From NCBI RefSeq assembly GCF_028368975.1, contig NZ_JAQNDM010000002.1:7620425-7684424 (forward strand): 64,000 nucleotides of DNA. Reading direction: 5' to 3'. A model generated the notes under the pieces. It was not told the origin of the DNA, did not search any database, and saw only the letters and a program-made list of their open reading frames with translations. This DNA comes from Stigmatella ashevillena (lineage in GTDB: Bacteria; Myxococcota; Myxococcia; Myxococcales; Myxococcaceae). Both the position numbers and the translations under genes were made by a program. Shown piece by piece: positions 9,200-17,552 of the stretch. How positions within the stretch are numbered: the stretch's first letter is position 1; each line of letters begins with the position of its first letter.

Positions 9200-10081
9200 A
9201 TGAGCGGCAATTACAAGGCGATCTTGACTTTTGACGATGGCCCTATTGACGAGCGCGGAAAAGACGATTCCCTGAAGACGATCCTTGAGACCCTGAAGGC
9301 TCGCTCAGTGCTCGGTGTGTTCTACGTGCTCGGTGAAGAGGTCAAGGCAAAACCTGCGCTGACCCAGAGCATCATTGTAGATGGACACATTATCCAAAGC
9401 CATTCATGGAGTCACCAGCGCCTCTCGAAGTTGAGCGAGATGGCTCTTACTCAAGACTTGCAGAAGACTCAGGAGGCTATCGCGTCTCTCACAGGAAAGA
9501 AGCCCACGCGTCTTCGTCCCCCGTACGGCGATGGTTGGGTGGGCGAGCCTAAGAGCAAGATACTCATTGATGTTGCGGCGAAGCTCGGCCTCACCCTGAC
9601 GGGCTGGGACATCGACACGAACGACTGGAACTCCCAGAACCAGGGGCTGAATCCCAACTTTTTCTCGCCAACCAAGTCGTCCTGGAAGAAGCTTTATGAA
9701 ATGAAACAGAGCCCGCTGGATATCCTGATGCACGTCAAAGGGGTCACCGCACGTGCGCTGGGTCAGTTCATGGACGGACTCATGAGAGAAGGATGGCAGT
9801 TCACGACCTACCCTGATGACGTAGCCAAACCGGCTGCTCCGTCTAGCTCGCAGGCGGTGTTGCAATATCAGATTCAGCTCTTCGCGGGCTCTCAGGACAG
9901 AGCATTGACAAAAGTGCAAGAGGCCGGATCTGCGGGCTATACAAATGTCAGGATCTTCCGGGAGAGTGGCCTCTACAAGGTGCGTGTCGGACCCTATGGC
10001 TCGCACAGAGAAGCGGACTCCGTCTTGGGAAAGCTCGCGCCCAAGTTTCCGGGAGCCTTCATCGTGAGTGTGAGCAAGTGA
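9200..10081 (+). CDS. Polysaccharide deacetylase (NodB/CE4) with SPOR domain
   Basis: A 293-residue protein. The CE4 domain has TFDDGP at 10-15 (metal-binding and catalytic Asp pair), HSWSH at 68-72 (the two metal His) and RPPYG at 106-110. GWDIDTNDW and ILMHVKG supply the later motifs. Residues about 220-293 form a SPOR domain (YQIQLFAGSQDRALTK, then LYKVRVGPYGSHREADSVL), which binds denuded septal peptidoglycan glycan. Together they suggest a cell-wall N-deacetylase directed to septa or wall-turnover sites. ATG 9200 is chosen because GAGG lies five bases before it; GTG 9152 and ATG 9161 are in-frame alternatives. No signal peptide is visible from any of these starts. Confidence 0.85.
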   Translation: MSGNYKAILTFDDGPIDERGKDDSLKTILETLKARSVLGVFYVLGEEVKAKPALTQSIIVDGHIIQSHSWSHQRLSKLSEMALTQDLQKTQEAIASLTGKKPTRLRPPYGDGWVGEPKSKILIDVAAKLGLTLTGWDIDTNDWNSQNQGLNPNFFSPTKSSWKKLYEMKQSPLDILMHVKGVTARALGQFMDGLMREGWQFTTYPDDVAKPAAPSSSQAVLQYQIQLFAGSQDRALTKVQEAGSAGYTNVRIFRESGLYKVRVGPYGSHREADSVLGKLAPKFPGAFIVSVSK

Positions 10082-10872
10082 TGACTGCCCGGAAGAGGGG
10101 GGCGGCGCGGCTCATGGCGGTTGCGTCGGCGTTGTTGTCATGTGCTGTATGGGCTGATGGGAAAGCACCAGCTGCGCCGACAAAGAAAAGCCAGGAGAGT
10201 CTCTACGAGGCTGTGTCGCCGCCTGCGGACTACCTTCAACGGACCAGTTGGCTCTGGGCGTTCGAGGATGAGCAGTCCCAGGGGTCGGGAGGAGTTTTCT
10301 TCAACTTCACCAGAGGGCAATTCTCGGCACAGCCGCCTGGTTCATACGATGCGTGGCCCACCATCCTCTTGAAGCTCCCAGAGGGGTGGAGGGTCGTGGA
10401 TTTCCAACGGCGGTTCACCCAATCTCTCTGGAGCCACACAGCTGCAGCTCCCGGCAAGGGCTACTTTTGGGGCTTCTTGGAGCACTCCGTCGAGGGCGCG
10501 GGGAGCGAATTCTCACTCGTCATGAGTACAGACAGCGGCAGAACCTGGGCTCATGCCGCCACGCTCCAGAAGCCCGACCACGAGGCTACGTTTCTAGCCT
10601 TTGAGATGAACGCGAAGGGCCGAGGTCAGTTCCAGATGGTATCGCGCAAGGTTGCACCGCCCGGAGCGCGAAAAGTCTTTACGTATGTGACGGCGGATTG
10701 GGGAAAAACATGGAGTAAGGCGCCCACCGTCACCGTCTCCGTCTTGACGGAGGGGAGGGTCCCTCCGAATAATTTTCCTTGTTGGGTAGCCGTGCGGAAT
10801 CTGCCAGAGCCACTCCCCGAAGACTGCCGCTTTCCCGCGAGTGTCTACAGCCAGGTTGGCAGTTCTCAGTAA
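10081..10872 (+). CDS. Secreted Asp-box (BNR-like) protein
   Basis: A 263-residue protein with an N-terminal signal (MTARKRGAARLMAVASALLSCAVWADG). It could be processed after AVWA, or less likely as a lipoprotein at the Cys of LLSC. Two Asp-box motifs, MSTDSGRTWAHAA and VTADWGKTWSKAP, occur about 55 residues apart, as in sialidase/BNR beta-propellers. The protein is too short for a full sialidase propeller and has no recognisable catalytic residues, so a binding or structural role is more likely. Its start overlaps the stop of the deacetylase gene (TGATG), so the two are translationally coupled and probably act on the same envelope or glycan process. Confidence 0.65.
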   Translation: MTARKRGAARLMAVASALLSCAVWADGKAPAAPTKKSQESLYEAVSPPADYLQRTSWLWAFEDEQSQGSGGVFFNFTRGQFSAQPPGSYDAWPTILLKLPEGWRVVDFQRRFTQSLWSHTAAAPGKGYFWGFLEHSVEGAGSEFSLVMSTDSGRTWAHAATLQKPDHEATFLAFEMNAKGRGQFQMVSRKVAPPGARKVFTYVTADWGKTWSKAPTVTVSVLTEGRVPPNNFPCWVAVRNLPEPLPEDCRFPASVYSQVGSSQ

Positions 10873-10907
10873 CACGTCGATGAACATCACGGAAGTGAAG
10901 TGGTTGG

Positions 10908-12143
10908 ATGCGATGTAAGGAGACGCCGCTGTTGGGCAGGTTGGGTCGCTTGGTGCTGCTGCTTCTCGCGGGCCTCCTCGCTTTGCTGTGTCGGCCAGAC
11001 GCCTTTCTTTCTCTGCTGGTGGGGCACAGTGACATGGAGTGGGCGCGCGAAGTCGAGCGTGAGAACAGCACGGGACACGAATCAGCCCAGGGAGTTGTCG
11101 CGACTGAAAGCAGCTTCTCCGTGGTGGGCCAGACGAACTCCCGGCAGCCTGGAACCCAGCAAGCGTGGGTACTCCACTTCGGTCACGCTCCGCCCCCTCT
11201 TTGGGAGCGGACCTACGGAGGAGCCGGAATGCTCGGCGCCTCGGGCCATGCCATCGCTTCCTTGCCACGGGGAGGGCTCGTCATGGCTGGAACAGCGCGG
11301 GGGACGGAAGGTGGATTCTGGGGATGGCTCCTGGCGCTCTCCCCGGATGGAGAGGTTCTCTGGGAGCGGACTCCAGGCCACGAGGGGGTCCATGGGTTCC
11401 ATGCTGTCTCGGTCCTTGAGGACGGTTCTATTGTCGCGGGGGGAACCCAGGACCGGGTGGGATGGGTGGTGCGGATGGATTCACGAGGCGAGCTGCTTTG
11501 GGACGTGAAGCTTCCCCAGCTTGAGCGTGTCACTGCCTTGGTGTCGCTCCCGGCTCAACGCGTCGCAGTCATGGGAACAGCGGAAACCTCGACCACTGGG
11601 CTGGGGATCTCGCAACTGGTGATGATGGAGTCCAATGGCTGGGCCAGTTGGCAGAAGCAGTTGCCTGCAGAGGGAAAAGGGGAGTTGGCCGCGCTGGCAC
11701 TGTTGCCGGATGGAGGGCTCGTCGCCACGGGCCGTCTGGGCCAGCCTGATTCCTCGGACTGGAGTCTCTGGGTGGTGCGCATGGATCCGCGAGGAGAACC
11801 CCTTTGGGAACATGTCCCGGACGGACTCCAGGTGGAGGCAGGCCGTGCCATCACCGTCCTGCCCGATGGAGGAATCGCCGTGGCGGGGTTGTCCTGGAAA
11901 GAGCTGCTGGTGGATCGGGATGCCAAGGTCTGGCGCTTCTCTGCCGAAGGGAACCTGCTCTGGCAGAAGCTCTGCGGGGGAGTCAAAAACGACATGGGCA
12001 ACGGCATTGCCCGCTTGGCCGACGACAGCCTCGTGGTGGTGGGCTCGACGCTCTCCAAGGGAGCAGGCAAGACGGACCTGTGGACCTTCGGGTTGTCCCC
12101 GGAGGGGGAGCTGCTCTGGGAGGAGACGTTCGGGTCGCCTTGA
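10908..12143 (+). CDS. Membrane-anchored propeller-like repeat protein (intact copy)
   Basis: A 411-residue protein with a hydrophobic segment (LVLLLLAGLLALLC, about 14-27) and then about seven imperfect 45-55-residue repeats. Each runs from a MDxRGExLWE-like strand pair to a DGxxVVxG strand pair, for example LSPDGEVLWERTPG and LPDGGIAVAG. This is the pattern of PQQ-type or related beta-propellers with no enzymatic motif, and it is probably exposed at the surface. It is the intact paralogue of the broken gene at 7738-8971. The last 60 codons of the two are nearly identical, which points to recent duplication or gene conversion. Function is unknown. Confidence 0.7.
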   Translation: MRCKETPLLGRLGRLVLLLLAGLLALLCRPDAFLSLLVGHSDMEWAREVERENSTGHESAQGVVATESSFSVVGQTNSRQPGTQQAWVLHFGHAPPPLWERTYGGAGMLGASGHAIASLPRGGLVMAGTARGTEGGFWGWLLALSPDGEVLWERTPGHEGVHGFHAVSVLEDGSIVAGGTQDRVGWVVRMDSRGELLWDVKLPQLERVTALVSLPAQRVAVMGTAETSTTGLGISQLVMMESNGWASWQKQLPAEGKGELAALALLPDGGLVATGRLGQPDSSDWSLWVVRMDPRGEPLWEHVPDGLQVEAGRAITVLPDGGIAVAGLSWKELLVDRDAKVWRFSAEGNLLWQKLCGGVKNDMGNGIARLADDSLVVVGSTLSKGAGKTDLWTFGLSPEGELLWEETFGSP

Positions 12144-12212
12144 CACAGGTGCCCCTCCGGGTTGACAGGAGCCGCTGCGAGGCGGTCAGCTCGATGATCT
12201 CGGAGGCACCGA

Positions 12213-13400
12213 ATGCGGGGAGTTCACTGGCTGCTGCAGGGGGTGGCGTGTTGGCTGGGCCTGCTCCTGAGCGGTTGTCCATCATCGACCGTGGGGTTGA
12301 ACATCTATCGTGGCCCGGAGCCGGTCCCCTCGGTGTCTGTGGCCTCGGCCTCGGCGCAGGTCGAGGTGCAATACCTGGGAGGAGGGGGCTTCCTGGTCCG
12401 GCGGGACGCTGATGCCCTCTTGTTCGCGCCGTCATTCACCCACCCCAGCCTCTTGGCGATGCTGCCCATGGTGGAGATCCGCAGCGATGAGGACCTCGTC
12501 AAACGCTGCTTGGAGCAAAAGGCCCAGGCGCGGTTGGAGGACGTGGAGTTCATCCTGGTTGGACACACGCACTATGACCACCTGCTGGACGTCCCCCCGG
12601 TCATGAAGCGCCATGCCCCTCAGGCGCTCGCCCTGGGTTCCAGGACCATGCGCCACATCCTCGCGGGCGCGCAGCTCGCCCACCGCACGCTCGTGGTCGA
12701 TGAGTGCGCGGCCCGGCTGGAAGGGGGCCGGGGACGGTGGATCTACAATGCGAAGCGCACGGTCCGGGTCCTGGCCATCGAGTCCGAGCACTCCCACCAC
12801 CTGGGAGGCTACAAGTTCATGACCGGCCATTACCTGACCGACCGGAAGGAACTGCCGCGCACGGCTTTTGGGTGGAAGGAGGGCCAGACCTACGCCTACC
12901 TGGTGGATTTCCTCCGGCCGGATGGGAGCGTCGACTTCCGCATTCACTACCAGGACGCCGCCAGCCGCGAAGGGTATGGCTCCGTGCCAGAGGATGTTCA
13001 GAAGGACTATCCGTCCGTGGATCTGGCCATCACCTGTGTGGGGGCCTCTGGCACCGTCGAAGCCTACCCGGGCCCCCTCTTCGACCGGGTGAAGCCTCGG
13101 TTCATCGTGCTCGGGCACTGGGAAGACTTCTTCGAGGAGCAGCGCTGCGATGAGGCAGATGAAGAAGCCCGGGTGGTGCGCCTGGCGGATGTTCCGGAGT
13201 TCGTCTCGCGGGTGGAGCGCCACAAGCCTCCCAACGCGCAGTGGCTGATGCCCTATCCGTACAGCAGGATGTTCTTCCCTCGCGCCGTGTCTCCTCTCGC
13301 GGCCCCCCCGGCGCAGGGCGAGGCGTGCCCCGTCCGTCCTGGGGAGTTTCCCCGGAAGGCACCCCCGGTGCACTCCGCGCTGGATGCATTCCCGCTCTGA
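12213..13400 (+). CDS. MBL-fold metallo-hydrolase lipoprotein
   Basis: A 395-residue protein. The lipobox LLLSGC near 17-22 predicts a lipid-anchored envelope protein. The metallo-beta-lactamase fold shows VEVQYLGGGGFLV as the first strand, HTHYDH as the HxHxDH zinc motif, further His in EHSHHLGGY, and GHWEDFF near the C-terminus. The nearest general resemblance is to UlaG/RomA-type or phosphodiesterase-like MBL proteins; the substrate is unknown. GGAGG lies seven bases before the ATG. The gene converges on the LysR gene with three bases between the stops. Confidence 0.78.
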   Translation: MRGVHWLLQGVACWLGLLLSGCPSSTVGLNIYRGPEPVPSVSVASASAQVEVQYLGGGGFLVRRDADALLFAPSFTHPSLLAMLPMVEIRSDEDLVKRCLEQKAQARLEDVEFILVGHTHYDHLLDVPPVMKRHAPQALALGSRTMRHILAGAQLAHRTLVVDECAARLEGGRGRWIYNAKRTVRVLAIESEHSHHLGGYKFMTGHYLTDRKELPRTAFGWKEGQTYAYLVDFLRPDGSVDFRIHYQDAASREGYGSVPEDVQKDYPSVDLAITCVGASGTVEAYPGPLFDRVKPRFIVLGHWEDFFEEQRCDEADEEARVVRLADVPEFVSRVERHKPPNAQWLMPYPYSRMFFPRAVSPLAAPPAQGEACPVRPGEFPRKAPPVHSALDAFPL

Positions 13401-13403
13401 GGC

Positions 13404-14312
13404 CTATGCGCTCGCGAGGGCCAGAAGCTCCGAGCGCAGCCACCGGCTGCGGGGATCCTCGTCCACTTGCCGGTGCCAGTAGAGGTGAAGGTCCATCGCC
13501 GGGAGCAGCAGGGGCATCGGCAAGAGGTGATTGCCCAGGGCCGCCTGGAGTTCTTCCGCGCGCCGCCGGGGCATGGTGAGGAGCAGCGCAGAGCCGGAGA
13601 CGATCCGGCACGCCGCCTCGTAATGCTGACAGCGCACGGAGACCTGGCGCTGGTAGCCCAGGCGGCTGAGCAGCAGGTCTTCGATGGCGGGCCCCGTGCG
13701 CCGGGAGGAGACGGCCACGTGACGCGCGGCCAGATACGCCTCGGCCTCCAGCTTCTGGCGCCGGGCGCTCACCACGCAGAAGCTGTCGCGCATCAGCACC
13801 GTGTGGCGCAGCTCGGGGCTGGTGGGCTGGGCCACATCGATGGCCAGGTCCAACCGCCCCGACGCGAGCTCCCGCTCCAATCGGCGCCGATCGAGCCGGA
13901 TGCTGGTGATGCGCGCCTGGGGCGCTTGGGTGCGCAGCCGGGCCACCCACCGGCAGAGCAGGGACGGTTCCAACTCGTCATTCATCGCCAGGGTGATGTG
14001 GGCAGCGTCCCGCCCAGGCTCGAAGTGCCCGGTGCGGTGAACCGCCTGCTGCAACAGCGCCAGCGCCTCCCGGATCTCAGGCGCCAGGCGCTCGGCGAGC
14101 GGCGTGGGAGCGACTCCTCGGCCCTCCCGCGCGAACAGGGGCTCGCCGAACTGTTCCCGCAGGCGGGCCAGGGCGTGGCTCACCGCGGACTGACTGAGGA
14201 AGAGGACCTCCGCGGCCCGGGTGAGGTTGCGCTCCCGGAAGACGACGTCGAACACCCGGAAGAGGTTGAGATCCAACCGTGCCAACCGGGACGAATCGTG
14301 AGCCCTGTTCAT
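13404..14312 (-). CDS. LysR-family transcriptional regulator
   Basis: A 302-residue regulator. The N-terminal winged helix-turn-helix shows LDLNLFRVFDVVFRERNLTRAAE, then LFLSQSAVSHALARLREQFGEPLFAREG and GVAPTPLAERLAPEI. The effector domain follows from about residue 95 (HITLAMNDELE). The ATG at 14312 is used; the frame is open upstream but would run into the divergent promoter. It is transcribed away from the acyl-CoA dehydrogenase gene across 82 bases, the usual LysR arrangement, so it probably controls that gene and the SDR and kinase genes behind it. The inducer is presumably a pathway CoA ester or acid (inference). Confidence 0.88.
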   Translation of the reverse strand: MNRAHDSSRLARLDLNLFRVFDVVFRERNLTRAAEVLFLSQSAVSHALARLREQFGEPLFAREGRGVAPTPLAERLAPEIREALALLQQAVHRTGHFEPGRDAAHITLAMNDELEPSLLCRWVARLRTQAPQARITSIRLDRRRLERELASGRLDLAIDVAQPTSPELRHTVLMRDSFCVVSARRQKLEAEAYLAARHVAVSSRRTGPAIEDLLLSRLGYQRQVSVRCQHYEAACRIVSGSALLLTMPRRRAEELQAALGNHLLPMPLLLPAMDLHLYWHRQVDEDPRSRWLRSELLALASA

Positions 14313-14319
14313 GAGAACA
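14306..14319. promoter_or_regulatory. Short palindrome at lysR start, divergent promoter region
   Basis: TGTTCATGAGAACA is a perfect 5+4+5 inverted repeat that includes the regulator's own start codon, in the region shared by the LysR and acyl-CoA dehydrogenase promoters. It could be an autoregulatory site. A 14-base palindrome may also arise by chance, and it does not fit the classical T-N11-A spacing. Confidence 0.3.
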
Positions 14320-14394
14320 CATGACCAATATTCACTGGATTCATCAAGCGCCTGGGGCGCAGGATGGCGCGCCTTTCTGGAAAGGAACCCGCCG

Positions 14395-15630
14395 ATGGAC
14401 TTCGAACTCAGCGCCAAGGCCCAGGACTACCTCGAGCGCGTGAAGCGGTTCATGAAGGAGCACATCCTTCCGGTGGAATCGCGCTACTGGGAAGAGGTCC
14501 ACGCGGCCAACGCGGGCGGGGACTGGCGGCGGTGGCAGGTGCCTCCGCTGATGGAGGAGTTGAAGGCGCGGGCCCGGGCCGAGGGGCTGTGGAACCTGTT
14601 CCTGCCGGACGCGAAGCTGGGCGCCGGACTGAGCACCCTCGAGTACGCGCCCATCGCCGAGGAGACGGGCCGCAGCTTCCTGGCGCCCGAGGTCTTCAAC
14701 TGCAACGCCCCAGACACTGGCAACATGGAGGTGCTCTGGAAGTACGGTTCCGAGGAGCAGAAGCAGCGTTGGCTCATGCCGCTGCTGGCCGGGGAGATCC
14801 GCTCCGTGTTCTGCATGACCGAGCCGGAGGTGGCGTCCTCAGATGCCACCAACATGGGGGCCACCGCCCTCCTCGAAGGGGACGAAGTGGTCCTCAACGG
14901 CAAGAAGTGGTGGTCCAGCGGCCTGGGCAACCCCCGGGCGAAGGTCGCCATCTTCATGGGGCGGACGGCGGATGACTCGGTGGGCCGTCACCACCAGCAC
15001 TCCATGGTGCTGGTCCCGCTGGATGCGCCGGGCGTGGTCATCCAGCGCATGCTGCCGGTGTATGGCGATTACGACGCGCCCCACGGCCACGGGGAGATCC
15101 ACTTCGAGAACGTGCGCCTGCCGCGCTCCTCCCTTCTGGTGGGCCCTGGCAAGGGCTTCGAGATTGCCCAGGGCCGCCTGGGCCCCGGCCGCATCCACCA
15201 CTGCATGCGCTGTATCGGGGCGGCGGAGCGGGCGCTCGAGCTGATGATCGACCGAGGCATGAGCCGCACCGCTTTTGGCAAGCCCCTGCTCAACCTGGGC
15301 GGCAATCGGGAGCGCGTCGCCGATGCGCGCGTGGCCATCGATCAGGCGCGCCTGCTGACGCTCTATGCCGCTTGGAAGCTGGATGAGGCCGGAGCCCTGG
15401 GGGCGATGAGCGAGATCTCCGCCATCAAGGTCGTCGCGCCCAACGTGCTCCAGAAGGTGGTGGACGATGCCATCCAGATTCATGGCGGGGCGGGTGTTTC
15501 GCGGGACACACCCCTGGCGGGCTTCTTCGCCCAGGCGCGCAGCTTGCGCATCGCCGATGGTCCGGATGAGGTACACAAAGGGGTCATCGCCCGGATCGAA
15601 CTGTCCAAACGTGGTTTCTCCAAAGGCTGA
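14395..15630 (+). CDS. Acyl-CoA dehydrogenase, ACAD10/11-like
   Basis: A 411-residue flavoprotein of the acyl-CoA dehydrogenase fold. Visible marks are FCMTEPEVASSDATNMGATA (FAD and substrate loop), VLNGKKWWSSG, GPGKGFEIAQGRLGPGRIHHCMR and the C-terminal IQIHGGAGVSRDTPLAG. ATG 14395 has a GGAAAGGA site; the upstream in-frame extension lacks one. The next genes encode an SDR and an APH-like kinase, the same functions that surround or are fused to ACAD10/ACAD11. In those, a 4-hydroxyacyl-CoA is phosphorylated by the kinase and the dehydrogenase homologue eliminates phosphate. That role is an inference; ordinary beta-oxidation of a branched acyl-CoA is the alternative. Confidence 0.88.
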   Translation: MDFELSAKAQDYLERVKRFMKEHILPVESRYWEEVHAANAGGDWRRWQVPPLMEELKARARAEGLWNLFLPDAKLGAGLSTLEYAPIAEETGRSFLAPEVFNCNAPDTGNMEVLWKYGSEEQKQRWLMPLLAGEIRSVFCMTEPEVASSDATNMGATALLEGDEVVLNGKKWWSSGLGNPRAKVAIFMGRTADDSVGRHHQHSMVLVPLDAPGVVIQRMLPVYGDYDAPHGHGEIHFENVRLPRSSLLVGPGKGFEIAQGRLGPGRIHHCMRCIGAAERALELMIDRGMSRTAFGKPLLNLGGNRERVADARVAIDQARLLTLYAAWKLDEAGALGAMSEISAIKVVAPNVLQKVVDDAIQIHGGAGVSRDTPLAGFFAQARSLRIADGPDEVHKGVIARIELSKRGFSKG

Positions 15631-15635
15631 TCGTC

Positions 15636-16436
15636 ATGACAGACCAGCGCATCTTCATCACCGGTGGTGCCAGCGGATTGGGACGCGCGCTCGCGCTGCG
15701 CTTTGCCCGAGCGGGCTGGCAGGTGTGTATCGGGGACATCCAGGATGCGCGGGGCGCGGAGGTCCTGGCGGAGCTGAAGGCCCTGGGCTCCCAGGCCCTG
15801 TACCTGCCCTGTGACGTGAGGCGCGAGGAGGACCTTCGGGCCGTCGCCGAGCGGCTCGAGGCGGACTGGGGCGGCGTCGATGTGGTGGTCAACAACGCGG
15901 GCGTGGCCCAGGTGGGGGCCATCGACGAGGTGTCGCTCGATGACTGGGAATGGATTGTCGACATCAACCTGCTGGGCGTGGTGCGCGGGTGCAAGGTCTT
16001 CACTCCGATGTTCAAGCGGCAGGGCAGGGGCCACTTCGTCAACGTGGCCTCGCTGGCGGGCTTGCTGGATGTGCCGATGATGAGCAGCTACAACGCCACC
16101 AAGGCCGCCGTGGTGTCGCTGTCGGAGACCCTTCAGAACGAGCTCCACCGCCATGGCATTGCCGTCAGCGTCATCTGCCCGGCCTTCTTCAAGACCCACC
16201 TGGGCGATTCGATGCGCACGACGCATCCCAAGTTCCAGGCGATCCTGGGGAAGCTCTTCGACCGGTCCAAGATCACGGCGGACCATGTCGCCGAGGAGAT
16301 TTTCACGGCCGTGAAGAAGCGCTCGTTCCTCGTGTTGCCCCACGCGGAAAGCCGGAAAATCTGGCGGATGAAGCGCTTCCTGCCACGGGAAATCTACGCG
16401 CCCCTGCTGAGAAGGAGCACGCGCCGGATGCGCTAG
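15636..16436 (+). CDS. Short-chain dehydrogenase/reductase
   Basis: A 266-residue classical SDR. The Rossmann motif TGGASGLGRALA binds NAD(P), with GDIQ ending beta-2 (an acidic residue that favours NAD). NNAGVAQ is the structural motif, and Ser of NVASLAG with YNATK is the catalytic set. The last 50 residues are basic and extend past the core fold (RKIWRMKRFLPREIYAP). The gene starts five bases after the dehydrogenase stop, so it belongs to the same transcript. The likely role is oxidation or reduction of a hydroxyacyl intermediate handled by its neighbours (inference). Confidence 0.88.
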   Translation: MTDQRIFITGGASGLGRALALRFARAGWQVCIGDIQDARGAEVLAELKALGSQALYLPCDVRREEDLRAVAERLEADWGGVDVVVNNAGVAQVGAIDEVSLDDWEWIVDINLLGVVRGCKVFTPMFKRQGRGHFVNVASLAGLLDVPMMSSYNATKAAVVSLSETLQNELHRHGIAVSVICPAFFKTHLGDSMRTTHPKFQAILGKLFDRSKITADHVAEEIFTAVKKRSFLVLPHAESRKIWRMKRFLPREIYAPLLRRSTRRMR

Positions 16437-16460
16437 CGCGTCAGGCCGGAGCCAAGGCCC

Positions 16461-17552
16461 ATGTCACCTACCCCGTCCACTGACGAAGCCCGTGCTGTCC
16501 GCCCGGGCGAGGAACTCGATCTTCCATCCGTCGATACCTGGCTCAAGGCCCAGGTCCCGTCGATCGAGGGAACCCCGCAGGTCACCCAGTACTCCGGGGG
16601 GGCCTCGAACTGGACCTATCGCCTCCAGTACGCCAACCGGGACCTCATCCTGCGTCGGCCGCCCGCGGGCACCAAGGCCAAGTCCGCGCATGACATGGGG
16701 CGCGAGTTTTCAGTGCAGAAGGCGCTCAAGCCCGCCTATCCGGCCGTGCCCACCATGGTGGCGCTGTGCCAGGACCCGGCCGTTCTGGGCACCGAGTTTT
16801 ACGTGATGGAGCGGATTGCCGGCCTCATCCCGCGCTCGCGTCTGCCGCCCGGGCTTCACCTCGACGCGGCGCAGACCCGCCAACTCTGCCTCAACGTCAT
16901 CGACAAGCTCATCGAGCTGCACCGCGTGGATTATCAGGCGGCCGGGCTCGCGTCGCTTGGCAAGGGCAAGGGGTATCCCCGGCGCCAGGTCGAGGGTTGG
17001 TCGGACCGCTACGAGAAGGCCCGTACCTGGAATGTCCCCAGCTTCCGGTCCGTGCGCGCGTGGCTGGAGGCCCACACCCCGGAAGACATCGCCATCTGCG
17101 TCATCCACAACGACTGGCGATTCGACAACGTGGTGCTCAGCCCGGAGCGCCCCACCGAGGTGATCGGCGTGCTCGATTGGGAGATGGCGACGCTGGGAGA
17201 TCCGCTCATGGATCTGGGCAGTGCGCTGGCCTACTGGGTCCAGGCCGACGATGACAGGGTGATGCGCGCGACACGCCGTCAGCCCACCCACTTGCCGGGC
17301 ATGCTCCGGCGTGAGGAGGTGGTCGCGTACTACCTCGAGCGCACGGGGCTGAAGCCGGTGAACTGGGCGTTCTACGAAGTCTATGGCTTGTTCCGGCTCT
17401 CGGTCATCGCCCAGCAGATCTACTACCGGTATCACCACGGCCAGACGCGCAATCCCGCGTTCAAGCACTTCTGGCTCATCGTGAACTACCTCCACTGGCG
17501 TTGCCGGGGCCTCATCAAAAAGTCACGGGCAAACGCTCCAGGCCGTGGATGA
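16461..17552 (+). CDS. APH-family phosphotransferase (ACAD10/11 kinase-like)
   Basis: A 363-residue kinase of the aminoglycoside-phosphotransferase/choline-kinase fold. The nucleotide loop is QYSGGASNWTYRLQY with an RRPP strand. The catalytic motif is VIHNDWRFDNVVL (Asp base and Asn, near residue 216), and the magnesium motif is GVLDWEMATLGDPLMDL. This matches the kinase domain of ACAD10/11 and LvaA-type proteins, which phosphorylate 4-hydroxyacyl-CoA, rather than antibiotic kinases. It lies 24 bases after the SDR gene. Its last 38 bases overlap the 3' end of the convergent P450 gene. Confidence 0.85.
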   Translation: MSPTPSTDEARAVRPGEELDLPSVDTWLKAQVPSIEGTPQVTQYSGGASNWTYRLQYANRDLILRRPPAGTKAKSAHDMGREFSVQKALKPAYPAVPTMVALCQDPAVLGTEFYVMERIAGLIPRSRLPPGLHLDAAQTRQLCLNVIDKLIELHRVDYQAAGLASLGKGKGYPRRQVEGWSDRYEKARTWNVPSFRSVRAWLEAHTPEDIAICVIHNDWRFDNVVLSPERPTEVIGVLDWEMATLGDPLMDLGSALAYWVQADDDRVMRATRRQPTHLPGMLRREEVVAYYLERTGLKPVNWAFYEVYGLFRLSVIAQQIYYRYHHGQTRNPAFKHFWLIVNYLHWRCRGLIKKSRANAPGRG

